Source: Aphis gossypii (taxonomy: Eukaryota; Arthropoda; Insecta; Hemiptera; Aphididae). Taken from it: a stretch of DNA of 64,000 nucleotides. Positions 1 to 11,200 of the stretch are shown here, piece by piece. The position numbers were made by a program, and so were the translations under genes. The notes below the pieces were generated by a model, which was given only the letters and a program-made list of their open reading frames with translations, was not told the origin of the DNA and did no database searches. Where the stretch lies: NCBI RefSeq assembly GCF_020184175.1, contig NC_065533.1, forward strand, positions 19,738,695 through 19,802,694. Direction: 5' to 3'. The first letter of the stretch is position 1. Each line of letters begins with the position of its first letter.

Positions 1-52
1 TCATATTAGATACATGCTGGTACATAAAAATATGATATAAAAAACTACTGAT

Positions 53-638
53 ATCCCAATAAAAACACTTCGTCGAACTCCGTGTAAAAAATTGCTTAGT
101 CAAAAAAACTGCAGATCTTCTTCAGCATAATAAAGATGTAATATCAGTAATAATTGCTTAGTATACTAAATTTAAAAAAAACAGTCATTTGTAAGACTTA
201 GACATTATAAAGATCTGATATCATGAATAAATTTAAAACAAATGAATTCTATCTCAATAATTTATTTACTTTGCGAGAATTTATTTTATTTATAAATTAA
301 TAATTAAGACTTTTACAAAACAAATATAGTAATTTTTGTCATGGAAATTTGTTAAATAGTCCAGTTACAATCAAACATGTTTATTTGTCGAAATAAATTC
401 TCGCAAAGTAAATAAATTATTGAGATAGAATATATTTATTTTAAATTTATACTTACTTAGCATTTATTCACGGTTTCAGATTTTTATAATGCCCAATAAA
501 TGACTGGTTTTTTTTAAAATTTACTTAGCAATTATTACTGATATTACATTATTACATCTTTATTATGCTGAAGATGATCAGTTTTTTTTGACTTAGCAAT
601 TTTTTACACGGAGTTTGACGAAATGTTTTTGTTGGGAT
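53..638. mobile_element. Foldback (long inverted repeat) element, non-coding
   Basis: The two ends are near-perfect inverted copies: the left end reads ATCCCAATAAAAACACTTCG and the right end, reverse-complemented, reads ATCCCAACAAAAACATTTCG. The match continues inward through the ATTGCTTAGTCAAAAAAACT motif, the ATTACTGATATTACATT segment and the block TCTCAATAATTTATTTACTT (left, near 250; right, near 405). Almost the whole element can therefore fold into one hairpin with a short centre near 345. No coding sequence is present. It looks like a non-autonomous foldback or MITE-type DNA element; the superfamily is not recognised and no clear target-site duplication was found. Confidence 0.75.
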
Positions 639-2043
639 AATAATATTATTCTTGACATTTAAACATTAGGTATTATCCTTATAGAACATATCATACAAAA
701 TAAGGTATAAACTAAAATTCTTAAAAAATTTAAATATTTTTTAAAGGAGTATTGCATGTAATATGTACCTCCGTCCTCCTCGAATTCGTCAACCATGCTT
801 ATTTCTAACAAGTATACCGATACTCGATAGAATATTATATACCTATTATATCTATACAATACCTATCATATTTAATACTAGTAGTGACAAATATACAAAA
901 ACAGTGAAACCACACAATGACTTTATTTTAAATGTAGGTTAAAATAAAACTCTTAAAATAAAGTAAATTATGGTCTTTGAAATCAAAATGTGCACTAAAA
1001 AATGTTGAGTAAGTATTTGATCCCAAATGTTGTCAATTGTACTTTGTTACTCACATAATAATATGACAAAATTAACTATAACTAACTAACAAATACTAAT
1101 CAGTGCCGGGCCGATGGTTTTCATAACATAATAAAATATTATTTAAATATTTTTTCCCGTGCTTTTTTTTATGCAAACAGATCAATTGCATATACAGAGG
1201 TCAAAAATAAGAATTTTCCAATAATTTCAAAAAAATCAAGAAAAACAAAAAAAAAAGTGACGTAAAAACGGGAAATTTTACGCAAAACCAGTTTTCGACC
1301 AAATCGATTTTATTATATGGTAGTAACTCAAAAACTAATTACTGTACATACTTGAAAATTTTCACCAAATGTTTATATTAGTGTTATATATAAACAATTA
1401 AATTTTCAAAATATTTTGCCTTTTTGAGTTATTAAATAGATAGCAGAAATTTTCAGTTTTTATTTTTGTGTATTTTTTATTTATTTTTTTGAAATGTCGA
1501 TTTTATTATTTTTAATTTAACACTCCTATTATATAATATGTAATAGTGATCCACATGGCACATAAAATACAGCAGAGCGGTACCCACTTTTAATAGTTAT
1601 AATTCTAATCATTAATCATTACAATCTACTAAAGAATCCTTATCTTATCTGATATGTTATTTTAGTATATTTAAGGCTGGGCATTAACGAGTTAAAAAGT
1701 TAAAAGTTAAGTTCTTTACTTTTAAGTTTTGACCAAGTTGCTTAACAAGTTACTTTTATTTTTATAAGTAACTTTTTACTTAGCGAATTTATTTTTTTAA
1801 GCAATTTCTAACTTAATGAGTTAATTAATTTTGAAATCACGTTCTTTATTTATTTTTCATAATATAAATTTCATAGATTTAAAATTGTATTTTAATTTTT
1901 ACAACTTATTTTTATATTTGAGATTTCAATAGGTATTAAAAATTAAAAACAAGGTGTATTATTTTAATTTAATTTATTTTTATTAAAAAATAAAAATAAT
2001 GTTTATAATACTATACACATTTTATATTACATTATTATTTACA
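639..2043. other. Intergenic, AT-rich, with repeat fragments
   Basis: No gene is supported here. Around 1200-1500 there is a dispersed repeat that recurs near 36050-36310 and, inverted, near 42110-42230; shared landmarks are TTTCACCAAAT and TTTTCAAAATATTTT. From about 1677 a different repeat begins with GGCTGGGCATTAACGAGTTAA and is followed by degenerate AGTTAA-like words. It looks like one end of a transposon whose other end is not evident. Confidence 0.5.
1200..1500 (+). repeat. Dispersed repeat, copy 1
   Basis: This stretch shares ordered blocks with 36050-36310: an AAACCAGTTTTCGACC-like start, AACTTTCACCAAAT-type text, ATTTTCAAAATATTTTG, a TTTTTGAGTTATTAAATAGA-like block, and a tail rich in T. 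The copies are diverged and none has an obvious ORF, so it reads as an old interspersed repeat. The boundaries are approximate. Confidence 0.45.
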
Positions 2044-2363
2044 ATACATTATTTATTCCAAGTTAGATTTTTTTTTATAGAAAAACATCGCTGATATTAA
2101 TTTTAAGTATCTCTAAGCCCATCCCCCAAAAATTTTAATGATAATTAATAAAATCGTTTATATTCTCACATAGGTAATAATCTTTAAAATATAATTTTAT
2201 TCTTAAATTAAAAATATATAACTTGCCATTATTACGCCACTCTACCCTGCAGTGTTTCTGATAACATTAATATTACTTAACTTTTTTTTTTAATGTTTAG
2301 AATCTACACTTTAGATAACCATTCGTACATATTTTCGAATTTTTTTTTCACAAAAATTAACAT

Positions 2364-2739
2364 ACCGTTCTCATAACGTGACATTATACATCCATCAAAA
2401 GGTAAACTTTATTTAACAAACATCAATGTTACATACATCAATGTTTTTATCATTTACATAATACACTGTCCCACCTTGCAGTGAGCAGGGCTGGGTTGGG
2501 ACCCAGAAACTTACCGAGCATAAAAATTATACCGATCCAGTTAATTTAGCTAATTATATTAGCAAGTGGCCCATGTATCATAAGAATCTTGCGGCCCACC
2601 GCGTTTAGCGCGGTAGCTCGTCAGTCCAATCTTGGCCTGGCGGTGAGAGGGGCCAGATCTCATCTCATCATGAGTTTATTTTTATCGAAAAACTTAATTT
2701 ACAATCTACCTATATAAATTATACCAAACCTATGTGGTT
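2364..2739. other. Insertion (or remnant) unique to left arm of palindrome
   Basis: The matching point in the right arm (near 4495) joins TTAACAT directly to TCAAAATTTAATTT, whereas the left arm carries about 376 extra bases here. The segment is GC-richer than its surroundings at 2560-2660 and includes CAGGGCTGGGTTGGGACCCAG. It is either a later insertion on the left or a deletion on the right. A related-looking CAGGGACGGACTGGG motif occurs at 45073. Confidence 0.5.
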
Positions 2740-2762
2740 TCAAAATTTAATTTAACATATAG

Positions 2763-3307
2763 GTAGGGTCTCCCAGCAGAAGCGCATATTTTAAGGACAC
2801 CGGGATTTTTTTATTTCTGTGTTGGCTGCTTTATTCCAATATTTTTCTTATTTTATAACGTCTCCCATTTGTCATCACAAAGCAGTTTTTGGCATTCGTC
2901 GTTATGGAGAGGTTCGCGGTGGAACAACGCGTAACAATAGTGAAAACGCACTACAAGTGCGGAGAGTGTGTTACTGAAATCTTGCGAAAGCTTCGAACGA
3001 AAAAATGCGCTTTCGCGAGCGACTGTAACTCGTTTGATAGTAAAATTTTAAAAAACTGGCTCAGTTGTATCCGAAGATCGTCCGAAGCTATCGCAAGGTT
3101 TCAGTAGGTAACACATTCTCCGCATTTGTAAATGCATTTTCACTGTTGTTACACGTTGTTCCACTGTGAACCTCTCCATAACGATGAATGCCAAAAACTG
3201 CTTTGCGATGACAAATGGGAGACATTATAAAATAAGAAAAATATTGGAATAAAGCAGCCAAAACAAAAATAACGAAATCCCGGCGTCCTTAAAATATGCG
3301 CTTCTGT
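2763..3307. repeat. Foldback unit A with transposon terminal sequence
   Basis: The left end reads GGGTCTCCCAGCAGAAGCGC and the right end is its diverged complement (GCGCTTCTGTTAAGATACCC). The inverted match continues through AGGACACCGGGATT, the block TTGGCTGCTTTATTCC and the ATGGAGAGGTTCGCGGTGG start of a transposase-like frame, and breaks near the centre at about 3030. It is a mirror copy of the unit at 3926-4469. Confidence 0.7.
2904..3107 (+). pseudogene. Truncated transposase-like N-terminal fragment
   Basis: The frame opens with MERFAVEQRVTIVKTHYKCG and continues ECVTEILRKLRTKK before it runs into rearranged repeat sequence and stops at 68 codons. The opening resembles the helix-turn-helix found at the N-terminus of many insect Tc1/mariner-type (IS630-related) transposases, sometimes called the DUF4817 type; this is from family memory only. 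No catalytic domain is present. Diverged copies of the same start occur in inverted orientation near 3170, in direct orientation near 4054 and inverted near 4325. It cannot encode a working transposase. Confidence 0.5.
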
Positions 3308-3325
3308 TAAGATACCCTATATAAA

Positions 3326-3908
3326 AACAATATTAGTTTATATATAATAATATGTCCGTTTCAACCAACTTTTCTTTAATACTGGGTTTTCCTTCTATAC
3401 TAGGCTAGTTTAACTTAAACTTAGGAACTAAATCAGATGATACCTGGCATGGACTAGAACTCGTGTACCTACCTTTGAAACCTATAACACAAAACATAAT
3501 CATGTTTCATTTGTTCAAATAGTTTTAAATAATTGTAATAAACATTAATAAACATTAATTCCTTTTTTCTATTCCTTTATTTAATAAATATTTAATTTAG
3601 TATTTACTAATTATAAACGACTCGTTTATGTTATACGAGGCCGTGATAGTTAGTAAATGCTAACAAAGGAATAGAAAAAAAGTATTTAATGTTTATTACA
3701 ATTATTTAACTATTTGAACAAATGAAACATGATTATGTTTTGTGTTATAGGTTTCAAAGATAGGTACACGAGTTCTAGTCCATGCCAGGTATCATCTGAT
3801 TTAGTTCCTAAGTTTAAGTTAAACTAGCCTAGTATAGAAGGAAAACCCAGTATTAAAGAAAAGTTGGTTGAAACAGGGACATATTATTATATATAAACTA
3901 ATATTGTT
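3326..3908. repeat. Central palindromic spacer of the nested element
   Basis: AAACAATATTAGTTTATATA at the left is mirrored by its complement at the right. Matching continues through TTTCAACCAACTTTTCTTTA, AACTTAGGAACTAAATCAGA and CAAAACATAATCATGTTTCA down to a short asymmetric centre near 3600-3650. The arms are nearly identical, which suggests recent formation or gene conversion between them. Confidence 0.7.
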
Positions 3909-3925
3909 TTTATATAGGGTGTCCT

Positions 3926-4469
3926 AGCAGAAGCGCATATTTTAAGGACGCCGGAATTTTTTTATTTCTGTTTTGGCTGCTTTATTCCAATATTTTTCTT
4001 ATTTTATAACGTCTCCCATTTGTCATCGCAAAGCAGTTTTGACATTCGTCGTTATGGAGAGGTTCACAGTGGAACAACGCGTAACAATAGTGAAAACGCA
4101 TTACAAGTGCGGAGAGTGTGTTACTGAAACCTTGTGATAGCTTCAAACGATCTTCGGACACAACTGAGCCAGTTTTCTCAAATTTTACTAACAAACGATT
4201 TTCAGTCGCTCACAAAAGCGCATTTTTTCGTCCAAAGCTTTCGCAAGGTTTCAGCAACACACTCTTCGCACTTGTAGTGCGTTTTCACTATTGTTAGGTA
4301 CGCGTTATTCCACTGTGAACCTCTCCATAACGACGAATGCCAAAAACTGCTTTGCGATGACAAATGGGAGCGTTATAAAATAAGAAAAATATTGGAATAA
4401 AGCAGCCAAAACAGAAATAAAAAAATCCCAGCGTCCTTAAAATATGCGCTTCTGCTAGGACACCCTACC
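3926..4469. repeat. Foldback unit B, mirror of unit A
   Basis: The unit starts CAGAAGCGCATATTTTAAGG and ends with the complement of that sequence at about 4469. It again contains the transposase-like start GTTATGGAGAGGTTCACAGT (near 4052) and its inverted partner (near 4325). It is about the same length as unit A and differs by point changes and small rearrangements in the centre (around 4140-4230). Confidence 0.7.
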
Positions 4470-4842
4470 TATATGTTAAATTAAATTTTGAATGTTAATT
4501 TTTGTGAAAAAAGAATTCGAAAATGTGTACGAATGGTCATCTAAAGTGTAGATTCTAAACATTAAAAAAAAAAGTTAAGTAATATTAATGTTATCAGAAA
4601 CACTGCAGGGTAGAGTAGCGTAGTAATGGCATGTTATACATTTTTAATTTAAGAATAAAATTATATTTTAAAGATTATTACCTATGAGATAATATAAACG
4701 ATTTTATTAATTGTCATTGAAATATTTAGAGGATGGACTTAGAGATACCTAAAATTAATATAGGTGATGTTTTTAAGTAAAATAAAAACTCACCTGGAAT
4801 AAATAATGTATCGTAGATAAATACGAATTTTCCGTGCAATGT

Positions 4843-5319
4843 TTACATGTTGCTATTAAAATAATTCTTCTTCATCTGGTCATTAACGGCCTGCGCCAGG
4901 CACAAATGATCGCCATCCGCTTTCCTATCGGCCGCGGCCTTCTCAAGCGCCGTGCGCCTCAGACTTATGATCGCGTGAAGTTGCTCCTTCTCGGCGTCCA
5001 ATGTGGATGTCGAGACATCATCGCTCTCGTTGTCGGCCTTCCGCAATTCATCCGCAAAACGCTCTAGCTCGGCCGCCGCTCTGTCCGACGCGGCCGCTGC
5101 GCGCTCGTTGTTGTCCACGAGCGCGAGCCGTGTCTCGGCCACGGCGTTCTGCGAAGTCAGGTTCACCGCGTCGGCGAGACGGGCCCGCCGCTCGATTTTG
5201 GTCCTCAACAACCTCACAAAACACTCGTTCCGAATGGTCATCGACCGCAACCACGACGTTAATTGTTCATTTAATTCAGACGACCGAAGATCATAATATA
5301 GATCGCACGGGCAGCTCAT
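4843..5319 (-). CDS. GC-rich, coiled-coil-like hypothetical protein (158 aa)
   Basis: This uninterrupted ORF starts with MSCPCDLYYDLRSSELNEQL and ends QMKKNYFNSNM. I do not recognise the family. Residues 45-140 are rich in Ala, Glu, Asp, Arg and Leu with heptad-like spacing (AAELERFADELRKADNES, LDAEKEQLHAI), which suggests a long helix or coiled coil. There is no signal peptide or membrane segment. The ORF stands out because about 4900-5220 is GC-rich with many CG dinucleotides, in a very AT-rich region and unlike the AT-biased codons of GPATCH1 or MAK16 here. It ends 29 bp from the nested palindrome, so its 3' end could have been altered by that insertion. Antisense frames are also open, which is common in GC-rich DNA; the minus frame has the best-looking protein. 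It may be a single-exon gene or one exon of a larger one. Confidence 0.5.
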   Translation of the reverse strand: MSCPCDLYYDLRSSELNEQLTSWLRSMTIRNECFVRLLRTKIERRARLADAVNLTSQNAVAETRLALVDNNERAAAASDRAAAELERFADELRKADNESDDVSTSTLDAEKEQLHAIISLRRTALEKAAADRKADGDHLCLAQAVNDQMKKNYFNSNM

Positions 5320-5650
5320 CGTAAAATTAAATTTTGATTTGTAATTAATAAATTAATATATTTTAATCGTTTGATTCAAGTCATTTATAAGTAACATAAC
5401 AACGATGTGAGTTGTCAGAGTAACAGAACGGTGTTAAGACAACGAGGTTTATGCGGTCAATCAATATAATAGGTATAGATACAGACAATACTGGTAAAAA
5501 AAGAAATAAAAAATTTATATTTATTTGATAAACTTATTTATATTTTTATATAATCCATACAGTGTCTCCAGCATTCTTGTTACTTTCAGAAGTATTTTCT
5601 GGTCTCATTTTCTAATTTTCTAAGTCATTTTCAAACATTCTCATGCAATT

Positions 5651-5974
5651 TCACTCGCATAATAAATAAACAGTGAATTTTCTGTAAATAAATGAAATCG
5701 TGATGTATCCGGTATCCTCCTTACTATAATAATTATAGTTGATATCCGGGCAGTATTTACCCCAAAGCCCGTAAGGTCCGGGCTTAGGGCGGCAAATTTT
5801 GTAAGAAATGGAAAAAAAATCACATAAATATTTACTACATTTTTTTTCTTTGGATATGGGCGGCATCTGTTCTAAATCTGGCCCTGGTTGATATTTGTTC
5901 CTGTTAAACATATTTGATAATCGTTGTAGATAAATAGACGTTAATGCAATAATATAATATAGAATGATTGTCAT
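5651..5974 (-). CDS. Small putative secreted cysteine-containing protein (107 aa)
   Basis: From the ATG at 5974 the frame begins MTIILYYIIALTSIYLQ, a hydrophobic stretch that looks like a signal peptide. A polar Pro/Cys region follows (PGPDLEQMPPISKEKKC, then CRPKPGPYGLWGKYC). Four cysteines are spaced C-x4-C-x8-C-x12-C, and the C-terminus is Tyr/Ile-rich. An in-frame ATG at 6007 would add 11 residues and bury the signal-like segment, so the inner start is preferred. I cannot name the family. A small secreted, cysteine-bearing protein would fit salivary or cuticular proteins of insects, but that is inference. It could also be one exon of a spliced gene, or chance. Confidence 0.35.
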   Translation of the reverse strand: MTIILYYIIALTSIYLQRLSNMFNRNKYQPGPDLEQMPPISKEKKCSKYLCDFFSISYKICRPKPGPYGLWGKYCPDINYNYYSKEDTGYITISFIYRKFTVYLLCE

Positions 5975-6007
5975 TTGGTGCAGATAAAAATATATTGAAA
6001 CTAGCAA

Positions 6008-8240
6008 ATATCATGAAAACAATGTTTCTGGATATAATATTATGAATTTCCTAATTGATCTTGTACAATATTTAAATAGTACTAAATGTACAGAATTAAT
6101 AATAAAAATATTTGAAAATTTAAAAAAAATTCACCTTTAAAGTATCTGTTATACCGTTACACTTAATGAATCAAGTAGGTACATACTTGTAAATTGAAAC
6201 TGATTGTCCTAATAAAGCACCTAATTATAATTTACTTTGATTACAATCCAGCTCTATTGCTCCTAGTCATAAATTATTCTAATGACGATTATAATATATT
6301 GAAAATACACGATAAACACATTTTTATTATGACCATTAAGTTCAATTTTACTAAATAAATCAAAATTACATACATTTGAAATTGTTTCGTAGTTAAGAAT
6401 ATATGAACAAAACAAGAAAAGTTAAGTAGATATTTAAAAACCATAAAATAGGGTTTTATTAATTGTAATTTCTAAGTAAATGGTGATTTATTAAGTTTTT
6501 AATATCTAAGTTCTGTTGACTAAAAATGTACAAATTTCAAATAAATCCATTTATTAGTATTTAAATAACTCAATGTAGTACTTTTTACTTATTATTATTT
6601 GGTTTTGGTGTACTATAGAAGCCTTATTATTTACATTTTACATTCTTTATATTTTGATTGTTAATAGTTAGGTATGCAATAGAATAAATAAATATCAAAT
6701 GATAAAACAATCATATAGGTATATCATCTCAATATTACCTACCTATAGTCTATAGATAAGTAATAATTTGTAGGTATTGATAGATTTTTTTTTTACTAAA
6801 TATCAATATATTTCTTAATGTTTTTGAAGAATGACTAGATGTCTATTATAAAATCAAATTAATCAACTTATTGTATCACTCTTTCCTAGAGCTAGTAAAT
6901 TGAATACAAAGTTTATCATAAGTTGTTCTTACAAAAACCTGAAAATTTCAAAAATACATATTATCAAAATTGTTTTAAAGAGGTTATAAATTTATAAATT
7001 TCAATTTCAAAAAAATAAATAAATATGATTTGGGTTATTTAATTATAATTCAAGATATATTATGTTGTTATTTACATACATTAAAACATCCTTAAAATAT
7101 TTAGATTCATTTTAAGCTATTTTATAACCCAAACATATTCACAACATTGTAATAAATATTTTACCTATTGTTATAATTTTAGTTTTGTAAATTAAGTATA
7201 ATTATGATGTTTTATATTATTTAATTCTTTAATCTAACAATGTTTAACATACTTTTCTTTTAATTTTAAGACTTAATACATACTTAATTACACATTTTGT
7301 AGTACTTTTTGAACCTTGGGCCCCACAAAAGCTTGTTTAGTATAGACCATCATTTTCGTTTAAAAAATAACCCCTAATATTAATAATTAATTTATTATTA
7401 TTATTATTAATTGTAAAAAGAAAACATTTTAAAAACGTTCTTATATTTTAGTTATTACTAGTTCAATATAATATGTAATTATTTAATTAAAACTTAATTG
7501 TTTATTTGGGGGGAACTTAGGTTATTTGACGCAGACACTTTTATTTTATTTTTTAAAAAATATTCGTTATGAATATTATGGCAACACTTGACGTTTGATC
7601 ATGCCCATGATTCAGTTAAATCAATACTTCTATTTTTTTATTATTATTCATATTATTTTATATAAATAAAATATTATAATTTTTGGTTTTTAGAATAAAA
7701 TATATTAATGGTGGCTTACCTTCAACTGAGTTAGTAAAATATTAATATTTTCTGCAGTTGTTATGGAGGTAAACAACAGGGTTTTTAATTAGCATAAAAT
7801 ACATCTAACAACAAAAGTAGTAGTAGTCTACTCCAGGACAATGTTTAGATCAGATCTCCCTACACCATTAACAATTTTCTATAGTAATTTAATAATTAAA
7901 AATGTATAATATTCTATTTTTTTATGAACTTTTATAATAAAATTATAATATTTTATACTCTACAGTGAATTCAAAATTTAGTATACTTAACAATTCCACA
8001 AAATATTCAATATTCATACAACATTCTTAACAGTTTTCATGGAATAATTTAATACAAATATATGACAATTAAAACTATAAGCAGTTAAAATTAAAATTTC
8101 ATTCTAATGAATAAAAATGTAGTGTAATAATAATATATGTTACAAAATGTAATAACATAAGTGAACAATTGTTATATAAAAAAAAAAAAATCAGTCCACA
8201 GTAACTATAACATTTAAATTTAAAATCAAAAATAGGATCA
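6008..8240. other. Intergenic, AT-rich, nothing recognised
   Basis: About 2.2 kb of AT-rich sequence with no ORF of convincing composition, no clear inverted repeats and only short A/T runs. The right part presumably holds the 3' UTR of the GPATCH1 homologue transcribed leftwards. Confidence 0.5.
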
Positions 8241-11200
8241 TCATTTATGTTTATGAGATTTCTTTTTTGACTTATGTTTATGTTTGTGCTTCTTATGTTT
8301 ACTGTGTTTATTTTTATTACTTGAAATATTGGTGGGTGATTCTGATTTTTCCACCCAATCATCATCGGCAAATGAATTTTCAATCTTGATATTAACTGAA
8401 CTGGAATTTAAGTTACATTGTTCTGGCAAGAGTGGACCATATAATTTATTTGTATTATTAGTTTGATTTATACTGCCGTGTTCATTTTCATTTTTATTAT
8501 TTTTATTTGGTGTATCAAATAAATTATCAAAATCAAGATTGGCAAATATTCCTTTGGGAGGAAAAAGATTGAATGTTGTAGAACTTTGGGCACTAGATTC
8601 TACTATATTTTCTTTTTTGATGGAGATGTTGGTTGAATGTAATTCTTTTTCATTAGAATTGGTAGATACTTCTTCACTTTTCAATGAACTTTGAACAACT
8701 AAAGTTTCATCATCACTATCATCCAAAAATATATCTTTGAAAAAATCAACACTTGGTTTTTGACATGCTACTTCATCATCAATAATTGTTTCCTGAAAAA
8801 CAAATTTTTAATACATACAATTTAAAAATATTGAAACAACACATTTCAGAAAAAAATGTAATAATAATAAAAAACAATTATATTGGCTTCAGTATCAGAA
8901 AAAAATCAGCTACAATTAAATTTGTATAGTATATTTATAAATAGTTCTTTAATCAATATTATGTTAAGGCGCCCGGTGCCAATGTGATTTTACACACAAA
9001 AAATATGCTCTACGGGAATCCTAACGGGATCCTGTTCTGTAGAAGCAACCAAATTTGATAAATTTTTTTTTAACTAATAGAGGGTAATATTTTACAGGCC
9101 GTATCAATCTCCATTTTTCAATATTTTAATCTCAAACTTTACCTATCTTCAAACATAATACAATTTTAAGCAATTTTATATAAATTATATTTTATAATTA
9201 TTTTGAATAAAATAAAAATTAGAGTTCAATGCGGCCTGTAGGAAGTCTTCTTTCAAATAAAACTATAGTTACCAAAATCCAACACTTCTACAAGGCCTGA
9301 GAATTATTCCCGTGAAGTCATTTTTTCGATATAATACACCCTATCAACCCCCCCTTAAATAGGTATCGGGTAATAAATTAGTGGAAAAGTTATTAAGGTG
9401 GTAACTAAATTTCAAAATTTAATTTTCAAATTTTATAGAATTACGGAAAATTTGAAAATCTGGCGCTAGGCCTCTTAAATAAAAATAAAAATTGAGATAT
9501 TCATTTAGTGGTATTGTAGTAACAGGTAAAACACAGGAAACTTCTTCTTGGAAGATTTTCAGAATATAACAGTATACCAATAAAGTTGTTCCATTATACA
9601 AATATGAACAAAGTTAATTTATTTAAAATTATTTTTATTGAAAAAAGTGATTTATTAAATTGTCAATACTTCAACTACACTATTGTTAACAAAATTAACC
9701 TTTTCATAATCTCTGATAAGTATTAAATTATACTTCAGATCTATTAAAGATCAAGGTATTTTATTTTGGAATGGAACAATAATAAAAAAAGTGCTAGGGA
9801 CCTTACAAAGGTAAAATTCTAAACATATGCTGTTAAAAATATATGATAAAATAAAACTTGAACATACTGTTGTATTTTCTTTTAAATTTAATGGTTTATC
9901 CTCAGCTGTAATCACATTATTTATAACCAATGGTAAACTATTCGGAGTTTTGCTTTCATAAGTTGTCATAGATTCAGATGTTGGAAATTCTAGAGAATTA
10001 AAGAGACTGCACTCTCCATGCTTCTTGCCATCTTCTGTATAATTGACCCTAAAATACACATTTTCTTATTAAAATATAGATTCAATTTCACAATGTATAA
10101 ATATTACATTGATTGTTTAGGCACAGGGATATTAAATCTTTTGCAAAGTAACTTATCAGGAGCCCAGGGTTCAGTTTTACGAGTCCAAAAACCATACATT
10201 TGTTTGCTGGCATAGTTTTTTAGTCTTTCTAATGTTGGATCAGTAGTACGAACAACTGGTATTAAAGCGTTGGTAGAATCATCAGGTAACTCAGCCCTAG
10301 TAAATCGATCAGATATTATATCTGATAATAAACAAGGCACTTCTAAAAAATAAAAAATCACTCATTTAATGTAAATCCAAGAATAAATTATTTATTATAT
10401 TACCTTTTTTAATAAATTGTTCAACAGATGGGGGTGGCTCAGGTTTTTTCACTTCTCGTTGTCTAGTATTTACATTAGTATAAGAAATATTAGTAGAAGG
10501 TTGACTAAAAAAATCAGGAGGACATTGTCCTACTATTCGATCAAACATTCCACGTGGACTCCATTCTGCGAAATAAATGTAGATAAATTTTTGAAAAATT
10601 CAAAAACTAATAAAATATTTAATAAAAATTAATAAAATAATAAAAAAAAGTTACCAGGAGGGATTTGTATAGGTGGTGGAAGGTCTTCAAATAAGCCATG
10701 TTTACTTTCATCTTCAACAAACCCATCAATACATTCGGGATTCAAGTTATTAGTCTTTAATTTATTTTTTGATTTTTGATTTTTTTCTTCCAAACTAAAA
10801 TCATAATTTGACATATCTTCAGCGGCATAAATATCATCGTCATCGTCTTCATAAGCACCAACTCCAAAAGCCTAAGTATAAATGAAAAAATTTTAAACTG
10901 GTATAATTAAAAATGTTATATCATATTAAGCAAATATAAATAAAATTGTCTATTATCAGATACTAGACGTGTACTATTGTATCACTTGTATCAATTTTTT
11001 TAAAAAATTTTTTTATATAAAATAGAAAAAAATTTTTTTATAATTAAGTTCTACTTGTAAATTGTAGTATAATCAAAAGGGAATTTCCAAAATATTTATT
11101 AAGAAACTTTAATACATTAAATTGGTAAATTGAAATAATAATTACTTGTCCATGAATAGATTTTCCTCCAACAGTAAGCTTACTATATTTATTCTCAGAT

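Larger units (their letters stand above)
2044..4814. mobile_element. 2.8-kb nested palindromic transposon complex
   Basis: The outer ends are inverted copies (ATACATTATTTATTCCA at left; its complement ends at 4814 at right). The arms run continuously inward through the block containing CTACACTTTAGATAACCATT. Only the left arm has an extra segment of about 376 bp (2364-2739), which includes CAGGGCTGGGTTGGG and a GC-rich stretch. Inside the arms are two foldback units (2763-3307 and 3926-4469) that are each palindromic and are mirror images of each other, separated by a third palindromic spacer (3326-3908). The inner part is symmetric around about position 3617. A transposase-like reading-frame start occurs at each inner unit end. 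The arrangement is best read as serial inverted duplication of transposon ends, or insertion of one foldback element into another. Confidence 0.75.

Noticed and set aside
2889..3107. An intact transposase gene
   Set aside because: Only the N-terminal 30 or so residues look like a transposase; the rest is inverted-repeat sequence without catalytic residues.
5001..5324. Plus-strand frames antisense to the GC-rich coiled-coil ORF
   Set aside because: GC-rich DNA opens all frames. These are Arg/Ser-rich with no sensible composition, while the minus frame looks like a normal helical protein.
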